This document shows positions 55,137 to 64,000 of a stretch of DNA of 64,000 bases, piece by piece. The DNA is taken from positions 47,759 to 111,758 of the forward strand of contig NZ_CAMLFY010000003.1 of NCBI RefSeq assembly GCF_946479415.1. The letters are read 5' to 3'. The stretch comes from an uncultured Shinella sp. (GTDB taxonomy: Bacteria; Pseudomonadota; Alphaproteobacteria; Rhizobiales; Rhizobiaceae). Position 1 is the first letter of the stretch. Each line of letters starts with the position of its first letter. Made by a program: the position numbers and the translations under genes. Below the pieces are notes generated by a model that was not told the origin of the DNA, searched no databases, and was given only the letters and a program-made list of their open reading frames with translations.

Positions 55137-56420
55137 TTGTTCGAACTCGCGATTGCCGTCTTCCTGATCCTCCTCAACGGGGTCTTTGCTCTTTCCGAAC
55201 TTTCCATCGTTTCCGCAAGAAAGCCCCGCCTCAAGACCATGGCGGCGCAAGGCTCGCGTGGTGCCGCATCGGCGCTGAAACTCGCGGAAAATCCCGGTAA
55301 ATTCCTTTCCACCGTCCAGATCGGCATCACGCTCATCGGCATTCTCGCCGGTGCGTTTTCCGGTGCGGCCCTCGGTGGCCGCCTGCGTGACATCCTTTTT
55401 GCCGAAGGCGTGCCGGACTGGCTGGCCGATCCGCTCGGCTACGGTATCGTCATTTTTCTCATCACCTTCCTCTCCGTCGTCGTCGGCGAGCTGGTGCCCA
55501 AGCAGATCGCGCTGAAGAACCCGGAGCGGTTTGCGACGCTCGTGGCGCCCGCCATGTCGCTGCTGTCGAAGATCGGCGCGCCGGCGGTCTGGATTCTCGA
55601 TGCCTCGACGCGGTTGATCTTCCGCCTCACCGGCCAGCACGAGGTTTCCGAAAGCATCGTCACCGACGAGGAAATCAAGACCATCGTCGCCGAGGCGGAA
55701 GCCGCCGGTGTCATCGAGGGCGGCGAGAAGCTGATGATCGCCGGCGTCATGCGCTTTTCCGACCGCGAGGCGCGTGGCCTGATGACCCCGCGCAACGATG
55801 TCGACTGGATCGATCTCGGCGATACCGTCGAGGAAATCCACCAGCAGCTCATCGAGAGCCAGCATTCGCGCCTGCCGGTCGCCGATGGCGGGCCGGAGAC
55901 GATTGTCGGCATCGTACAGAAGCGCGAACTGCTGTCGGCCATGCTGACCGGCCAGCCGCTCGATATCCGTGCCTTCATCCGCCCCGCGCCGATCGTGCCC
56001 GACACGATGGATGCGATGCGCGTGCTGGAATCGCTGCGCAGTTCCGAAGTGCCGATCCTGCTCATCCACGACGAATATGGCCACTTCGAAGGTGTCATCA
56101 CGCCCGCCGACGTGCTGGAGGCGATTGCCGGCGTGTTCCGCGCCGATATCGAAGAGGGCGACGACGAGCACGCGGTGCAGCGCGAAGACGGCTCCTGGCT
56201 GATCTCCGGCTCCATGCCGATCGACGAGATGGCCGACCGCCTTGGCCTGCAATTGCCCGGCCGCCGCAGCTATCAGACGGCCGCCGGCCTCGTCATCGAA
56301 TCGCTGCAGAAACTGCCCAAGACCGGCGAAATCACCGAAACCCAGGGCTGGCGTTTCGAGGTCGTCGACATGGACGGCCGCCGCGTCGACAAGCTTCTGG
56401 CAACGCGTCTGGATCCCTAA
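55137..56420 (+). CDS. CNNM/CorC-type transporter (HlyC/CorC family)
   Basis: A 427-residue protein with an N-terminal DUF21/CNNM membrane domain (three to four helices, about 1-150, with [13 protein letters not shown]), a pair of CBS domains (about 205-335: [57 protein letters not shown]) and a CorC-type C-terminal domain. Such proteins are linked to Mg2+/Co2+ efflux or membrane homeostasis; 'hemolysin' is a legacy name. The start is a TTG with a weak ribosome site, and the in-frame stop upstream leaves no canonical alternative. It overlaps the soxR stop tail to tail. Confidence 0.88.
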   Translation: MFELAIAVFLILLNGVFALSELSIVSARKPRLKTMAAQGSRGAASALKLAENPGKFLSTVQIGITLIGILAGAFSGAALGGRLRDILFAEGVPDWLADPLGYGIVIFLITFLSVVVGELVPKQIALKNPERFATLVAPAMSLLSKIGAPAVWILDASTRLIFRLTGQHEVSESIVTDEEIKTIVAEAEAAGVIEGGEKLMIAGVMRFSDREARGLMTPRNDVDWIDLGDTVEEIHQQLIESQHSRLPVADGGPETIVGIVQKRELLSAMLTGQPLDIRAFIRPAPIVPDTMDAMRVLESLRSSEVPILLIHDEYGHFEGVITPADVLEAIAGVFRADIEEGDDEHAVQREDGSWLISGSMPIDEMADRLGLQLPGRRSYQTAAGLVIESLQKLPKTGEITETQGWRFEVVDMDGRRVDKLLATRLDP

Positions 56421-56896
56421 GCTTTCTCCGACAGGTCGGGCTCGAGCAATCTCGGGCCTGGGCCTTCCGTGGCGAGCGTGTCCCACGGATTGCGCAGCGG
56501 GCATTCCTGCATCGAAAGGCAGCCGCAGCCGATACAGCCGTCGATCTGGTTGCGCAGCTTGGTAAGCCGCGCGATGCGGTCGTCCAGCTGGCGGCGCCAG
56601 GTATTCGACAGCATACGCCAATCCTCAGCCGTCAGGGGCCGATCATGCGGCAGCACGGACAGCGCGTCCGCGATCTCCGACAGCGGAATGCCGGTGCGCT
56701 GCGCGACCTTGATGACCGCGACGCGGCGCAGGATGCTGCGCGGATAACGCCGCTGGTTGCCGCGGTTGCGCTGGCTGCGGATCAGCCCTTTCGTCTCATA
56801 AAAATGCAAGGTGGAAACCGCCACTCCGCTGCGCTCGGCGACCTCGCCGACGCTGAGTTCCCAATGTATTTTGCTGTTCGGATATTTTTCCGTCAC
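56417..56896 (-). CDS. soxR: Redox-sensitive MerR-family activator SoxR
   Basis: A 159-residue SoxR. The MerR helix-turn-helix is [24 protein letters not shown] (about 16-39) and the [2Fe-2S] cluster ligands are C121, C124, C126 and C132 ([12 protein letters not shown], the diagnostic CX2CXCX5C). Oxidation of the cluster by redox-cycling compounds turns on the target promoter. I start it at GTG 56896, because an upstream TTG at 56911 lies inside the SoxR operator. It is divergent from a flavin reductase/MFS operon that is the likely target. Confidence 0.94.
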   Translation of the reverse strand: MTEKYPNSKIHWELSVGEVAERSGVAVSTLHFYETKGLIRSQRNRGNQRRYPRSILRRVAVIKVAQRTGIPLSEIADALSVLPHDRPLTAEDWRMLSNTWRRQLDDRIARLTKLRNQIDGCIGCGCLSMQECPLRNPWDTLATEGPGPRLLEPDLSEKA

Positions 56897-56901
56897 GACT
56901 G

Positions 56902-56932
56902 TTGACCTCAACTATGCTTGAGGTTTTATACC
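56902..56932 (+). promoter_or_regulatory. SoxR box in a 19-bp-spacer promoter
   Basis: CCTCAACTATGCTTGAGG (56906-56923) is a dyad close to the known SoxR box. It lies between TTGACC (56902-56907) and TATACC (56927-56932), spaced by 19 bp. That overlong spacer is the hallmark of promoters twisted open by MerR-family activators. Confidence 0.85.
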
Positions 56933-56966
56933 ATGGGCTCCCTGATTTCAAACGGAGCCCAGACGC

Positions 56967-57539
56967 ATGACAGACAGACTGACCATCGCCCTCATCTATG
57001 GCAGCGGCCGCAAGGGACGCTTTGCCGACAAAATCGCGGGATGGCTGGAGCCGGAACTCATCGGTTCCCATCACTACAACATCATTCGGGTCGATCCGGC
57101 GGAACTCACCTTCACGCCCGGCGGTCTCGATGCGGCTTCGGCAAAAATGGTGGAGAGCCGGATCGCGCAGGCGGATGCCTTCCTTGTGGTGACCCCGGAA
57201 TACAACCACGGCTACCCGGCCGCGCTGAAGGCGATCATCGACAGCTGCTTCGGACCATGGCACGCCAAGCCTGTCGCCTTCATTTCCTATGGCGGCGTTT
57301 CCGGCGGACTGCGCGCCGTCGAGCAGCTGCGGCTGGTCTTTGCCGAACTGCACGCGGTGGCGATCCGCGAGACGGTCAGCCTGGCCTATGCTTCCACGCA
57401 GTTCGACCCGGCCGGCAATCCTTTCCTTCCCGATCAGCTGAATGGTCATCTTGCCCTGCTGATGAAGCGCCTGAACTGGTGGGCCGACGCGCTGAAGGCA
57501 GCGCGCATCGCAACGCGTTACGACGAGGCGGCGGCATGA
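56967..57539 (+). CDS. NADPH-dependent FMN reductase
   Basis: A 190-residue flavodoxin-fold reductase. The FMN phosphate loop is IALIYGSGRKGRFADKIAGW and the second flavin contact is VVTPEYNHGYPAALKAIID. It would reduce quinones, chromate or flavins with NADPH. It lies directly downstream of a SoxR box and is joined by a 4-nt overlap to an exporter gene, which fits a defence against redox-cycling drugs. Confidence 0.9.
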   Translation: MTDRLTIALIYGSGRKGRFADKIAGWLEPELIGSHHYNIIRVDPAELTFTPGGLDAASAKMVESRIAQADAFLVVTPEYNHGYPAALKAIIDSCFGPWHAKPVAFISYGGVSGGLRAVEQLRLVFAELHAVAIRETVSLAYASTQFDPAGNPFLPDQLNGHLALLMKRLNWWADALKAARIATRYDEAAA

Positions 57540-58744
57540 AACCGGAGCACTATGCCGTGGCGGAAATCGCCCGCTCGCCGCAAGAGCGCTGGCGCAATGC
57601 GACGCTGCTCTTCGTCAGTACGCTGACCATCATGTCGGGTGCGACGATCTCCGCCTCCCTGCCGGGCATTGCTGCCCGGTTTTCCGAGGTGGAAAATGTC
57701 GCGCTGCTCAGCCGGCTGGTTTTGACGCTGCCGGCCGTGTTCATCGCGCTGTTTTCACCGGCGGCGGGTTTCCTCGTCGATCGCTTCGGCCGCAAGCCCC
57801 TGCTGCTGGCCTCGCTCGCTCTCTTCACCGTTGCGGGCGCCTCCGGGCTGGTTCTCGATACGCTGCCCGGCCTGCTCGTCGGCCGCGCCGTGCTCGGCCT
57901 TGCCGTCGGCGGCATCATGACGGCGACGACGGCATTGGTCGGTGACTTCTTCCAGGGGCCGGCGCGGGATCGGTACATGGGCCTGCAGCAGGCCTTTGTC
58001 GGCATCGGTGGCACACTCTTCCTGACGGGTGGCGGCTTCCTTGCGGAAATCCATTGGCGCGGGCCGTTCTTCATCTACACCGTGGCGATCCTGCTGCTGC
58101 CGGCCGCCATCGCCTTCCTGCCGGAGCCGCGCCGGGTTCGTCCCGCCGTTGCGACGGCAGGCGAAGGCGGCCTCGACGGGCGCAGGACCGTGCTGCTCGG
58201 CCTGCTGTTCGTCGCGGCCGCGATCAACATGATCGCTTTCTACATGATCCCGACGCAGCTGCCGTTCTATCTGGAGCATCTTGGCTTTACTGCCCCCAGC
58301 CTTGCCGGGGCCGCGATTGGTGCGGGGCAACTCGTCGGTGTCGTCAGCTCGCTGGTCTTTGCACCGGTCCGCCGGCGGATCGGCCTGATGGGCGTGTTCG
58401 CCCTCGGCTTCGTCTCCTCGGGTCTATCCTTCCTGCTGCTGTCGAGCGCAGAAAGTTATGGCAGCGTCCTGGCCGCCATGGCCGTTTCGGGGATTTGCAT
58501 GGGCACGATCATGCCGAACTTCGCTGCCAGTGCCATGCTGCTTGCGCCACCCGCCCTGCGCGGCCGGATCTCGGGGCTTCTGGTTTCCAGCATCTTCGCC
58601 GGGCAATTCCTGTCGCCGATCGTCTCGCAGCCGCTGATCAGCGCGTCCGGTTACGGCACGGCCTATGCCGTGGTCGGGACGGTCGTGCTGGTGCTCGGCA
58701 TCGTGGCCTTGCTTGTCCGCCTTTCCCGGTGGGGTGATGGCTAG
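57536..58744 (+). CDS. MFS multidrug exporter
   Basis: A 402-residue major-facilitator protein with about 12 helices and the family loop motif GFLVDRFGRKPLL between helices 2 and 3. It resembles drug:proton antiporters of 12 helices. Being second in an operon under a SoxR box, it likely exports redox-active compounds such as phenazines. The start overlaps the reductase stop (ATGA). Confidence 0.87.
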   Translation: MKPEHYAVAEIARSPQERWRNATLLFVSTLTIMSGATISASLPGIAARFSEVENVALLSRLVLTLPAVFIALFSPAAGFLVDRFGRKPLLLASLALFTVAGASGLVLDTLPGLLVGRAVLGLAVGGIMTATTALVGDFFQGPARDRYMGLQQAFVGIGGTLFLTGGGFLAEIHWRGPFFIYTVAILLLPAAIAFLPEPRRVRPAVATAGEGGLDGRRTVLLGLLFVAAAINMIAFYMIPTQLPFYLEHLGFTAPSLAGAAIGAGQLVGVVSSLVFAPVRRRIGLMGVFALGFVSSGLSFLLLSSAESYGSVLAAMAVSGICMGTIMPNFAASAMLLAPPALRGRISGLLVSSIFAGQFLSPIVSQPLISASGYGTAYAVVGTVVLVLGIVALLVRLSRWGDG

Positions 58745-58745
58745 C

Positions 58746-59207
58746 TCAGGAAAACCCGGTCTGGCGCAGCGCTTCGCCGCAGATCATCGCGGCGGAGAGC
58801 GCGACATTGATCGAGCGTTGCCCCTCGACCATGGGAATGAGCACGCGGCCGTCGGCGATATCATGCACCCGGTCCGGCACGCCGGCGCTTTCGCGGCCGA
58901 AGAGCAGGATGTCATCCGGCCGGTAGGCGAAATCCGTATAGAGCCCGGCGGCCTTGGTGGAGGCGAGCACGATGCGGCGGCCGCTCGTCTGCCGCCACGC
59001 CTCGAACTGGTCCCAGCTGACATGACGCGTCAGCGTCACGGCCGCGAGATAGTCCATGCCGGCGCGCTTCAGGTTGCGGTCGGACAGGTCGAAACCGGCC
59101 GGCTCGATGATATCGACGGCGAGCCCCAGGCAGGCGGCAAATCGCAGGATCGTGCCGGTATTGCCGGCAATATCGGGTTGGTAGAGGGCGATGCGGAGTT
59201 CGGACAT
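58746..59207 (-). CDS. trmL: tRNA (cytidine/uridine-34-2'-O)-methyltransferase
   Basis: A 153-residue SPOUT methyltransferase that methylates the wobble ribose of tRNA-Leu. The knotted AdoMet site is visible: ALYQPDIAGNTGTILRFAACLG, DDILLFGRESAGVP and LIPMVEGQRSINVALSAAMICGEALRQ. Length equals that of TrmL/YibK. It ends 1 bp past the MFS stop on the other strand. Confidence 0.95.
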   Translation of the reverse strand: MSELRIALYQPDIAGNTGTILRFAACLGLAVDIIEPAGFDLSDRNLKRAGMDYLAAVTLTRHVSWDQFEAWRQTSGRRIVLASTKAAGLYTDFAYRPDDILLFGRESAGVPDRVHDIADGRVLIPMVEGQRSINVALSAAMICGEALRQTGFS

Positions 59208-59557
59208 GGCTCGGGGGTAGCCGGGATGTGGCTGGAAGGCAACAGAATTGGCCTCAGATGCGAATTTGCGACGAAGTCACTGGCAAATTGCGCCGTTTCG
59301 GGTTACCCAAGCTACATCTTCAACGCGAGAACAGGGAGGATCATGATGGATATGACACGTCGACAGCGCCTCCCGGCTGGAATCACGCCACTTCTCGCGT
59401 AGGCACCTCGCCGCCAAAATTCCCTTCGCAGACCCATTTCAATTCGCCGTGTGACGCCATTCGTCGCCCCGCGGTCATCCTACCGGAACCCCGTTCCCGA
59501 CTGCGCCCGTTTTGCGCCGTCCGCCCGGTTCCGTCATTTGATATTACGGAGATAGCC
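59208..59557. other. Gap before the first ABC exporter
   Basis: This 350-bp stretch holds the trmL promoter region on one strand and the exporter leader on the other. The only candidate gene is a 19-residue ORF at 59343-59402. I see no repeat, RNA gene or strong operator in the rest. Confidence 0.5.
59343..59402 (+). CDS. Candidate 19-residue small protein
   Basis: MMDMTRRQRLPAGITPLLA, preceded by GGGAGG at 4-5 nt. The ribosome site is better than those of several larger genes here. It ends 155 bp before the ABC exporter start. It could be a real small protein, a leader peptide, or chance. Confidence 0.35.
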   Translation: MMDMTRRQRLPAGITPLLA

Positions 59558-61414
<1,857 letters not shown>

Positions 61415-61432
61415 GCGGAGTAAAGGAAACGG

Positions 61433-61459
61433 AAAACCCCGGCCGAAAGCCGGGGTTTT
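61433..61459 (+). terminator. Terminator after the first ABC exporter
   Basis: AAAACCCCGGC/GCCGGGGTTTT, a perfect 11-bp stem with a 5-nt loop, 18 bp past the stop. Confidence 0.88.
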
Positions 61460-61477
61460 CTCACCTATTCTTATCTA

Positions 61478-61506
61478 TTGGGATCGGCCTGCAAAACTGC
61501 TATCTT
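61478..61506 (+). promoter_or_regulatory. parDE promoter
   Basis: TTGGGA, 17 bases, TATCTT. Followed by AAGGAG and the antitoxin ATG 22 nt after the -10 box. Confidence 0.55.
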
Positions 61507-61528
61507 GGCAAAAGCAAGGAGCAATCTC

Positions 61529-61801
61529 ATGGCGACGATCACCATTTCCCTGCCGGAAACCCTAAAGACTTTTGTCGAAAGCCAGATGGAAACGAAGGGT
61601 TACGGCAATGTCAGCGAATATTTCCGCAGCCTCCTGCGCGATGCCCAGGAGAAGGAGAAAGAGGCGCGCCTAGAGGCTTTGCTGCTCGAAGGCCTCGCCT
61701 CCGGTAACGGTGAGGTGCCTGACGCCGCCTTCTGGGCGGATTTGAAGGCCGAAGCTGCCCAACTCCTTGCCGCTCGCCCGCGCAAGAGCGGTGCGCGTTG
61801 A
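61529..61801 (+). CDS. parD: ParD-family antitoxin
   Basis: A 90-residue antitoxin with an N-terminal ribbon-helix-helix (TITISLPETLKTFVESQMETKGYGNVSEYFRSLLRDAQ) that binds its own promoter, and a C-terminal helix that caps the toxin. AAGGAG lies before the ATG. The gene overlaps the toxin gene by 4 nt (TTGA). Confidence 0.9.
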   Translation: MATITISLPETLKTFVESQMETKGYGNVSEYFRSLLRDAQEKEKEARLEALLLEGLASGNGEVPDAAFWADLKAEAAQLLAARPRKSGAR

Positions 61802-62109
61802 ACACGGTCGTCCTTCTCGCTGCTCGTGCCGATATTCTGCGGCAAGTCGGCTATTTCATCGAGATCGGACAAGACCATGTGGCGGACCGTTTCCTTGCCG
61901 CAACGCAGATCGCTATCGAAGAACTTTCCCACACGCCGCATGCTGGTCCACTGCGGCTAATGAAGAATCCCCAGTTAAGTGGCCTTCGGACGTGGTCCGT
62001 CGATGGTTTCGACGATGTGAAGATTTACTACGTCGCTACGAATGAAGAACTCAGGATCGTCCGGGTCCTCCACGGACGGCGGGATATCGAGCGGATTCTC
62101 GAACAATAA
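61798..62109 (+). CDS. parE: ParE-family toxin
   Basis: A 103-residue RelE/ParE-superfamily toxin: AARADILRQVGYFIEIGQDHVADRF at the start, KIYYVATNEELRIVRVLHGRRDIERIL at the end, which is the classic ParE finish. Members of this group usually inhibit DNA gyrase. It starts with TTG inside the antitoxin stop. The pair lies between two related ABC exporter genes. Confidence 0.9.
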   Translation: MNTVVLLAARADILRQVGYFIEIGQDHVADRFLAATQIAIEELSHTPHAGPLRLMKNPQLSGLRTWSVDGFDDVKIYYVATNEELRIVRVLHGRRDIERILEQ

Positions 62110-62172
62110 GGCTCCGCGCCACCTTTCCGATCTTTAATTTGCCCGTCATCCAAAACAGCCTATATCCAAAGC

Positions 62173-64000
62173 ATGATCTTCCGCCCGCTTTTCTCCTTCT
62201 TCGAGACCTGGATTCAGCCCTTCGCGCGGCGTGATGATCTGCGGCCGCCGCAGGGGTTGATGGCGTTCGTCTGGTTCTATGTCGGGCAGGCCAAGGCGCC
62301 GTTTGCGGCTTTGCTGGTGCTTGGCGGCATCACAGCGGGTATCGAGGCGGCGACCTTCTGGTTCGTCGGGCGGCTGGTCGATATGCTGGCGACGGTGACG
62401 CCGGGCGAGGGGTGGAGCGGGCTGCTTTCGGCGCATGGGCCGGAGCTGCTTGTGATGCTCGGCCTGATTGGTGTCGTGCGCTTCGTCGTGGCCTTCCTGA
62501 CGGCGCTGATCGATCAGCAGGTGATCACGCCGGGTTTCTACAATCTGGTGCGCTGGCAGTCCTATGTGCATGTCGCGCGCCAGTCGCTCTCCTTCTTCCA
62601 GAACGATTTCTCCGGGCGGATCGTCACGAAGGTCTGGTCGGCGGGGCAGGCGACGGGCGACGTCATCACCTCCTTCATGGAGAGTATATGGTTCGTCTCG
62701 ATCTATACGGTCTCGACGCTCGTGCTGCTGGGGCAACTCGACTGGCGGCTGGCAGCGGTGCTGCTTATCTGGCTGTCGATCTTCGCGGTGCTCGCGCGTT
62801 ATTTCGTGCCGCGCATCCGCGAGCATGCGCGCCAATCGGCCGAAGCGGGCTCGATGATCAGCGGCCGCATGGTCGATGCCTATTCGAACATCCAGACGCT
62901 GAAACTGTTCGGCCGCGACGATGCGAACGATCGCTACATGCGCAACGGTTTCGACATCTTCCAGACGACGATCCTGAACTTCACGCGGCTGCTGACGTCG
63001 CTGCGCGCCTCGCTCGCCTTCCTGTCGGGCCTGATGATCGCGGGCATGGCGGTGCTGTGCATCCATCTCTGGCTGACCGGCATCATCAGCTCGGGCGCCG
63101 TGGCGTTCACCATGGCACTGGTGCTGCGGCTGAACTTCCTGCTGAACCGGCTGATGACGCAGCTCAACAGCATCATGCGCAATATCGGCACGATCCAGAA
63201 TTCCGCGGACCTGATCTCCCAGCCGATCGGCCTCGTCGACCGGCCGGGTGCCAAGGTCATGACGGTGGCGCATCCCGAAATCCGCTTCGACCATGTGCGC
63301 TTCCACTACGGCCGCGCATCCGGCGTCATCGACGATCTGACGCTTGTCGTGCGCCCGGGAGAGAAGGTCGGCATCGTCGGCCGCTCGGGGGCCGGAAAGT
63401 CGACGCTCGTCAACCTGCTTCTGCGTTTCTATGATCTGGAAGGCGGGCGCATCCTGGTTGGCGGCGCGGATATCGCCGCTGTCACGCAGGAGAGCCTGCG
63501 CGCCAATATCGGCATGGTCAGCCAGGATACGGCGCTGTTGCACCGCTCTATCCGCGACAACATCCTCTTCGGCAATCCCGATGCCAGTGAAGCGCAGATG
63601 ATCGAGGCGGCGAAAAAGGCCGAGGCGCATGATTTCATTCTCTCGCTGGAGGACCAGCGCGGCCGCACCGGCTATGATGCCCATGTCGGCGAGCGCGGCG
63701 TGAAGCTGTCCGGCGGCCAGCGCCAGCGCATCGCCATTGCCCGCGTCATGCTGAAGGATGCGCCGATCCTCGTGCTCGACGAGGCGACCTCGGCGCTCGA
63801 CAGCGAAGTCGAGGCCGCGATCCAGTCGAACCTCGAACGTCTCATGCGCGGCAAGACCGTGCTTGCCATCGCCCATCGGCTCTCCACTATCGCCGCGCTT
63901 GATCGCCTGATCGTCATGGATCGCGGCCAGATCGTGGAGGAGGGGAGCCATGCCGAGCTCGTCGCCAAGGGCGGGCTTTATGCGGATCTCTGGTCGCGTC
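62173..64000 (+). CDS. Second half-size ABC exporter (partial at window end)
   Basis: At least 609 residues, open at the window edge. A six-helix membrane domain is followed by an ATPase with Walker A GRSGAGKST, Q-loop MVSQDTALLHRSIRDNILFG, signature LSGGQRQRIAIARV, Walker B ILVLDEATSALD and H-loop IAHRLST. Judged by motif spacing and near-identical ATPase blocks it is a sister of the exporter at 59558. The ATG at 62173 has no clear ribosome site, so the start is provisional. Only the last few residues should be missing. Confidence 0.88.
   Translation, partial: MIFRPLFSFFETWIQPFARRDDLRPPQGLMAFVWFYVGQAKAPFAALLVLGGITAGIEAATFWFVGRLVDMLATVTPGEGWSGLLSAHGPELLVMLGLIGVVRFVVAFLTALIDQQVITPGFYNLVRWQSYVHVARQSLSFFQNDFSGRIVTKVWSAGQATGDVITSFMESIWFVSIYTVSTLVLLGQLDWRLAAVLLIWLSIFAVLARYFVPRIREHARQSAEAGSMISGRMVDAYSNIQTLKLFGRDDANDRYMRNGFDIFQTTILNFTRLLTSLRASLAFLSGLMIAGMAVLCIHLWLTGIISSGAVAFTMALVLRLNFLLNRLMTQLNSIMRNIGTIQNSADLISQPIGLVDRPGAKVMTVAHPEIRFDHVRFHYGRASGVIDDLTLVVRPGEKVGIVGRSGAGKSTLVNLLLRFYDLEGGRILVGGADIAAVTQESLRANIGMVSQDTALLHRSIRDNILFGNPDASEAQMIEAAKKAEAHDFILSLEDQRGRTGYDAHVGERGVKLSGGQRQRIAIARVMLKDAPILVLDEATSALDSEVEAAIQSNLERLMRGKTVLAIAHRLSTIAALDRLIVMDRGQIVEEGSHAELVAKGGLYADLWSR

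Overview
This 64-kb window is chromosomal DNA from an alphaproteobacterium, almost certainly a member of the Rhizobiaceae (Rhizobium/Ensifer/Shinella/Agrobacterium group). The evidence is a NolR-type ArsR regulator, a ChoXWV choline transporter whose precursor keeps the choline-binding residues, a fused TrpE(G) anthranilate synthase behind a Trp-rich leader peptide, a MoxR/DUF58/DUF4159 envelope operon, and intergenic palindromes of rhizobial style. Coding DNA is GC-rich and tightly packed, with many 4-nt ATGA overlaps. I cannot fix the genus. No rRNA, tRNA, CRISPR array or insertion sequence was seen.

Layout. 0-7.4 kb: an omega-aminotransferase, nolR, a HugZ-like protein, choXWV, thymidine kinase and a cytochrome c. 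7.5-15.8 kb: a little-known operon of a long coiled-coil protein (distantly TelA-like), an unknown protein, a strikingly AT-rich membrane protein, a AAA+ ATPase, a RelE/HTH toxin-antitoxin pair, a DUF6638-like protein and a DUF2333 protein. It looks like an old operon with three separate intrusions. 16-25.4 kb: formate-THF ligase, DUF1993, an extensin-like protein (apparent AUC start), trpL-trpE(G), a cation-diffusion transporter with queF, HupE and a ClpP paralogue. 25.4-35.2 kb: a Leu-rich leader and leuA, an ECF sigma/anti-sigma pair, a TPR protein, a phosphoesterase, NUDIX, a glutathionyl-hydroquinone reductase, tandem Arg-rich upstream ORFs before a GNAT acetyltransferase, a glyoxalase-fold protein and a lipoprotein.

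35.3-41.9 kb is a single giant gene of about 2,215 residues built entirely of octapeptides (L-S/T-x-x-Q-I-x-A). These group into about 27-28 copies of an 80-residue unit. 42.1-48.9 kb is the MoxR operon. 49.1-53.7 kb holds DUF1285, a CoA-type NUDIX and the CCA-adding enzyme in one overlapping operon, then small proteins and hemF. 53.7-58.7 kb holds a tautomerase/LysR pair, a CNNM-type transporter, and soxR facing a flavin reductase/MFS operon across a SoxR box. 58.7-64 kb holds trmL and two half-size ABC exporters separated by a parDE module; the second exporter runs off the window.

The best leads for undescribed biology are the 7.5-15.8 kb operon with its AT-rich insert, the octapeptide-repeat giant, and three short-peptide leaders: trpL (probably leaderless), a Leu4 leader before leuA, and a pair of Arg-rich overlapping uORFs before the GNAT gene.
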